DNA of 64,000 nt. Origin: CBDAQA01 sp965247815. Lineage in GTDB: Bacteria; Planctomycetota; Phycisphaerae; Tepidisphaerales; Tepidisphaeraceae. Below are positions 61,222 through 64,000 of the stretch, piece by piece. The stretch spans positions 1 to 64,000 of the forward strand of contig CBDFHW010000009.1 in the NCBI GenBank assembly GCA_965247815.1, in the 5' to 3' direction. The position numbers were made by a program, and so were the translations under genes. The notes under the pieces were generated by a model. That model saw only the letters and a program-made list of their open reading frames with translations. It had not been told where the DNA came from and ran no database searches. Each line of letters starts with the position of its first letter. Within the stretch, counting starts at the first letter, position 1.

Positions 61222-63201
61222 TCAATTCTGGCTCAGCGGATCTTCGGGGTATTGCTGCTTCAACAATCGCCGAAGGCTCGCGCTCCTCGCCGGGTCAGAG
61301 CTGGCCAGCAATTTGCTCGCGCGATCCAGCAGTTGCGGCGCGTAGCTCGACTTCGGGAGTGCCATAGCAAAAGCCTCGGCGAGTTTCGCGGCAGCGGGCT
61401 TCCGGTTTCGCAATTCCATCAACCGGGTCCGGAGCACAATGCTGTACCCTTCCAGAAAATCATCGGGAAACCGCGTCATCCACTTGTCCCAGGCGGCGTC
61501 GCCGGCGTCGGCCTCTTTCTCGGTGATGAAGTATTCCACCGATCGCGCCGCCGCCCCGCTCAGGGCTGCTTTCCGCGACGCCGGCATCTTCGACGCCAGC
61601 GATTCCAGAATCTGCCGGCCCTCGTCCACGTGGCCGCTCAGAAGCAATGCCTTGCCGTACAGCAGTCGTAGATCCGGTCGCGGGTTGCCCTGGTAGGGGC
61701 GAAGCAGTTTCACCGCCCGGTCGGCATCGCCGGTCCACCACAGCGACAGCGCCCCAGCCTCGAAAGCAGCGCCCGGTTGCGTCGCGCTGTCGGTCGGGAC
61801 GAGCTCGAATACGCCGATTGCCGAATCGACTCGGTCGGCGTTCAGCAGCTGTTTTTCGAGCGCGAGCAATGGCTTGAGCTCCGCGGTCCCGCCACCGGTC
61901 ACGCGGGACGCCGCGACGGCGTTCCCCACCGTCAACGCGGCATCCAAACGATCGGCGATTAAATGCAACGCGAGCAGCCGCGGTAGCGTGTCGGCCGAGA
62001 CCGACGCCAAATTGTAGTCTTTCACAAAGTCCGACTCTGTCGCCGGCGTGTCCTGGTGCGTGTCGATGACGTGCGCATAATCCCGGCCGATCACCACGCG
62101 GTTGCTCTGAACGTCCTGATTCGCGCCCGCGTGCGCGGTCAGCTTCACGGTGTAAACCGCCTCGTGCAGATAGACGTGGTCGCATTCCCCTTGCGTCGAA
62201 GTCTGCCCGTCGCCGAAGTCCCAGAGCACTTTGTTGACCAACCCTTGTTTGGTCTTGGCTGCGAAATGGTAACGGAACGCATAACCGTCATTTAGAAAGC
62301 ATTCCCCGACATGGGTCGGAATAAAATCGGCGACCAGGACCTTGTTGTGTTCTTCCATCGTTCCGGGCAAGGCGTTCAGGCAGGTCCCGAAAGCTGCCGC
62401 GGGAATGACCTCGACCTTGCCCGCCGAAGGTTTCCGCCAGCCGACTGAAACGAACCCCACGGCCGCGAAGTTCACCTGATACAGAACAAATTCGTGCGGC
62501 CCCTTGGTCATGTGCAACGTGGTGTGGAAGCGGATGTCCGCCCCGCCGAGGTGCGCGAACAAGGCCGGCTTGCCGTCGAGATAAAAACCGCCTTCGTCGT
62601 CGACGGCCATCGCCAGTGTGAAATCCCCGTCTTCCGGTGCTAGCAGACTTCCGGTCATTTTTGAAATCCACTGCTCCTGGTCCCCGAACGGGTTGTAACC
62701 GATGAACGGGCGGTCGATCATGATTCGGCCGAACGTGGGCTTGCTGCGGTCCCATGATTTTTCAATCGTCTCGAAATTGTTGACGGTGCCGCCGGTCCAT
62801 TGCCGGGATTCGAGCAGCAGCCCGCCGGTGTTTTTCAGTTCGTCCAGCCCCTTCGGGACCGGTGCCGGTTTTGGGTTCCCGAAATACACTGCGTAATCCC
62901 GCACGTCTTTTTTGACGTCAAAGACAACCCGCATTCGATCGCCGGGCCCGGCCGTCAGCACCTGCGACGCAACCAGCTTGCCGTCTTCGGTCGCGACGCG
63001 GACGTCTTCCCCGCCGGGCAGCGCGTGTCCGTCGGTGTAAAACTCGACCTGACACGTCAGGTGATTATCGAATGACGCGACGGGAGCGATTTGGATCGGA
63101 CGACGGAAATGCCATTCGGAATCGAACCACGACGCCCGCGCGGCGGTCGGCAGCGTCAGGCAGAGAAAAGATAAAACCGCGGGCAGTCGTGGTGTTGTCA
63201 T
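61222..63201 (-). CDS. Secreted DUF2341-PA14-PKD-TPR protein
   Basis: A 659-residue exported protein. Signal peptide (TTPRLPAVLSFLCLTLPTAARA). Domains: DUF2341 (~25-125; WFDSEWHFRRPIQI, DYAVYFGNPKP), a PA14-like sandwich (~160-275; GDFTLAMAVDDEGGFYLDGK), a PKD domain (~315-380; VLWDFGDGQTSTQGECDHVY and AVYTVKLTAHAG), then ~270 residues of TPR-like helices (LLYGKALLLSGHVDEGRQIL). All point to binding of polysaccharide or protein at the cell surface with no catalytic site. Upstream in the block of GH5-like and GH127 genes, so it may collect the substrate. An ATG 60 bases earlier lacks a signal peptide start. Confidence 0.85.
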   Translation of the reverse strand: MTTPRLPAVLSFLCLTLPTAARASWFDSEWHFRRPIQIAPVASFDNHLTCQVEFYTDGHALPGGEDVRVATEDGKLVASQVLTAGPGDRMRVVFDVKKDVRDYAVYFGNPKPAPVPKGLDELKNTGGLLLESRQWTGGTVNNFETIEKSWDRSKPTFGRIMIDRPFIGYNPFGDQEQWISKMTGSLLAPEDGDFTLAMAVDDEGGFYLDGKPALFAHLGGADIRFHTTLHMTKGPHEFVLYQVNFAAVGFVSVGWRKPSAGKVEVIPAAAFGTCLNALPGTMEEHNKVLVADFIPTHVGECFLNDGYAFRYHFAAKTKQGLVNKVLWDFGDGQTSTQGECDHVYLHEAVYTVKLTAHAGANQDVQSNRVVIGRDYAHVIDTHQDTPATESDFVKDYNLASVSADTLPRLLALHLIADRLDAALTVGNAVAASRVTGGGTAELKPLLALEKQLLNADRVDSAIGVFELVPTDSATQPGAAFEAGALSLWWTGDADRAVKLLRPYQGNPRPDLRLLYGKALLLSGHVDEGRQILESLASKMPASRKAALSGAAARSVEYFITEKEADAGDAAWDKWMTRFPDDFLEGYSIVLRTRLMELRNRKPAAAKLAEAFAMALPKSSYAPQLLDRASKLLASSDPARSASLRRLLKQQYPEDPLSQN

Positions 63202-63397
63202 CGCGTCATCAGCATTTACCACGCGAGCGGCTCCCGCGTTGTGCCCGACGCAAATGTTCACCGGCCCGAATGAGAGTTGCCCGCGGCAGGCTAGGCCCGG
63301 ATCGCTATACTTCTGATGCAGAATCGGCTGGCGCTCGTGCGCTTCGCCCGCGGCGTCGTTTGACGTCCAACAAGATGATCTTCATCCCCGAGAGCTG

Positions 63398-64000
63398 ATG
63401 GCCGTTCGTTTCAAGTGTCCCAACTGCGGCCGATACCAGACCGCGTCGGCCGAGGACGTCGGGCAAACTCTTCTCTGCATGGCCTGCGGGACGAAGTTTC
63501 TGTTCGACCCGGGCTCGGCAGTGACCCAGCCATCGCCGACGCCGCCCGTGTCACCCGCTGACCCGTCAGTCGCATTCGATTCTGGAAATGAATACCCGCT
63601 AGCCGGCGCTCCGCGGCGTCGCCGGCGCTTCACCTTCGTTGCCCTGTCTTTGGTGATTCTCGCGGGGGCGCTCCTGGCCTACCAGGTCGTCAAATCCAAG
63701 CAGACCGGAAGCTCGAAGCCATCGACATCACCGACACAAAAACTGCCGATGACCACGGCTGCAGATCAACTCGGCGTCGATCTGCGAAACACTTCGACCG
63801 CGACAACCATACCGTCGCCGACCGAACCCGCGTCTCGGGCTACGTCTCAGGCCGCGCAGCGTGCATCCTCTTTCACTGTCGAGCAACCGCCGCCTTCGCC
63901 TTCCACGGCAGCCACTTCGCAAGCATTGTCGCCAGGCGTGATCGAACCGACCACTCGGCCCACCACGTTGCCGAGCACCGCGCCGGTCGCGGCGGCGCGT
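63398..64000 (+). CDS. MJ0042-type zinc-ribbon membrane protein, cut by window end
   Basis: At least 201 residues, still open at the right edge. The N terminus is a zinc ribbon (CPNCGRYQTASAEDV ... CMACGTKFLF), like the MJ0042/zinc-finger starts of many planctomycete proteins. A Pro-rich linker, a basic patch (PRRRRRFTF) and one TM helix (FVALSLVILAGALLAYQVV, ~82-100) follow, then a long Thr/Pro/Ser-rich segment without fold. The cytoplasmic ribbon plus extracytoplasmic low-complexity tail suggests an anchored envelope protein. GAGAG precedes ATG by 2-6 bases. Function unknown. Confidence 0.75.
   Translation, partial: MAVRFKCPNCGRYQTASAEDVGQTLLCMACGTKFLFDPGSAVTQPSPTPPVSPADPSVAFDSGNEYPLAGAPRRRRRFTFVALSLVILAGALLAYQVVKSKQTGSSKPSTSPTQKLPMTTAADQLGVDLRNTSTATTIPSPTEPASRATSQAAQRASSFTVEQPPPSPSTAATSQALSPGVIEPTTRPTTLPSTAPVAAAR

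Overview
The window is about 60% GC and reads as a stretch of a planctomycete chromosome, most likely class Phycisphaerae (a Tepidisphaera/Humisphaera-like lineage). That placement is inference. It rests on many exported proteins of unknown function, TlpA-type thioredoxin fusions, a surface protein with an N-terminal LESRTLMS-type motif, GH127 and GH5-like secreted glycosidases, scattered informational genes (orphan nuoB, hisH and lepA, and an rpsL-rpsG pair without fusA) and frequent TTG/GTG starts. I see no prophage, insertion sequence, plasmid origin or CRISPR array.

Layout. 1-9.8 kb: C-terminal part of a site-2 protease broken by an apparent frameshift, a family 4 glycosyltransferase, a small exported protein with an odd C-terminal anchor, an HNH nuclease, a histone-deacetylase-family hydrolase, a secreted GH3 glycosidase with a PA14 insertion, a DUF2726 membrane protein, nuoB and queA. 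9.8-13.3 kb: two small unknown proteins, a decayed exported-protein gene (one frameshift, two amber stops), a XerC/D recombinase overlapping a small Cys-rich protein gene, and a 620-bp gap with repeats. 13.3-15.9 kb: an Ig-like surface protein and a small TlpA thioredoxin.

16-26.4 kb is an alpha-glucan/trehalose island. glgX-treZ-treY run leftward as one operon; malQ and a GH15 glucoamylase/trehalase run rightward from the same divergent region. Together they would debranch glycogen or maltodextrin, cap chain ends as maltooligosyl-trehalose, release trehalose, and recycle short chains and glucose. rpsL-rpsG converge on this island and end at a strong intrinsic terminator.

27.8-31.5 kb: two tandem TlpA-domain proteins and an alkaline-phosphatase-superfamily protein, probably one operon. 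32-35.6 kb: a sigma-54 response regulator diverging from a histidine kinase whose extracytoplasmic domain carries a CxxCH haem-c motif. The kinase leader contains a terminator-like nested hairpin with a U tract, which is the most interesting unexplained structure in the window. 35.6-44.6 kb: an outer-membrane barrel protein, a small conserved protein, a HAD phosphatase with a LolA-like protein, and an AttEFGH-like exporter set (ATPase, fused double permease, AttH/CrtC-like protein) interrupted by an opposite-strand HTH-membrane protein and followed by hisH.

44.7-56.7 kb: a large membrane protein, a secreted GH127, a PilZ protein, a shortened MnmE-like GTPase, manA coupled to a zinc-ribbon protein, a class II photolyase, lepA, a lipoprotein with a good sigma-70 promoter, a coiled-coil protein and a tRNA-Met. 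56.9-64 kb: a DUF6321/DUF5872 pair of basic proteins, a secreted polysaccharide-degradation block (GH5-like, Tat-exported GH127, DUF2341-PA14-PKD protein) and the start of a zinc-ribbon membrane protein cut by the window edge. I found no single obviously new multigene defence or biosynthetic system. The haem sensor leader, the interrupted Att-type exporter and the degenerate MnmE are the best leads.
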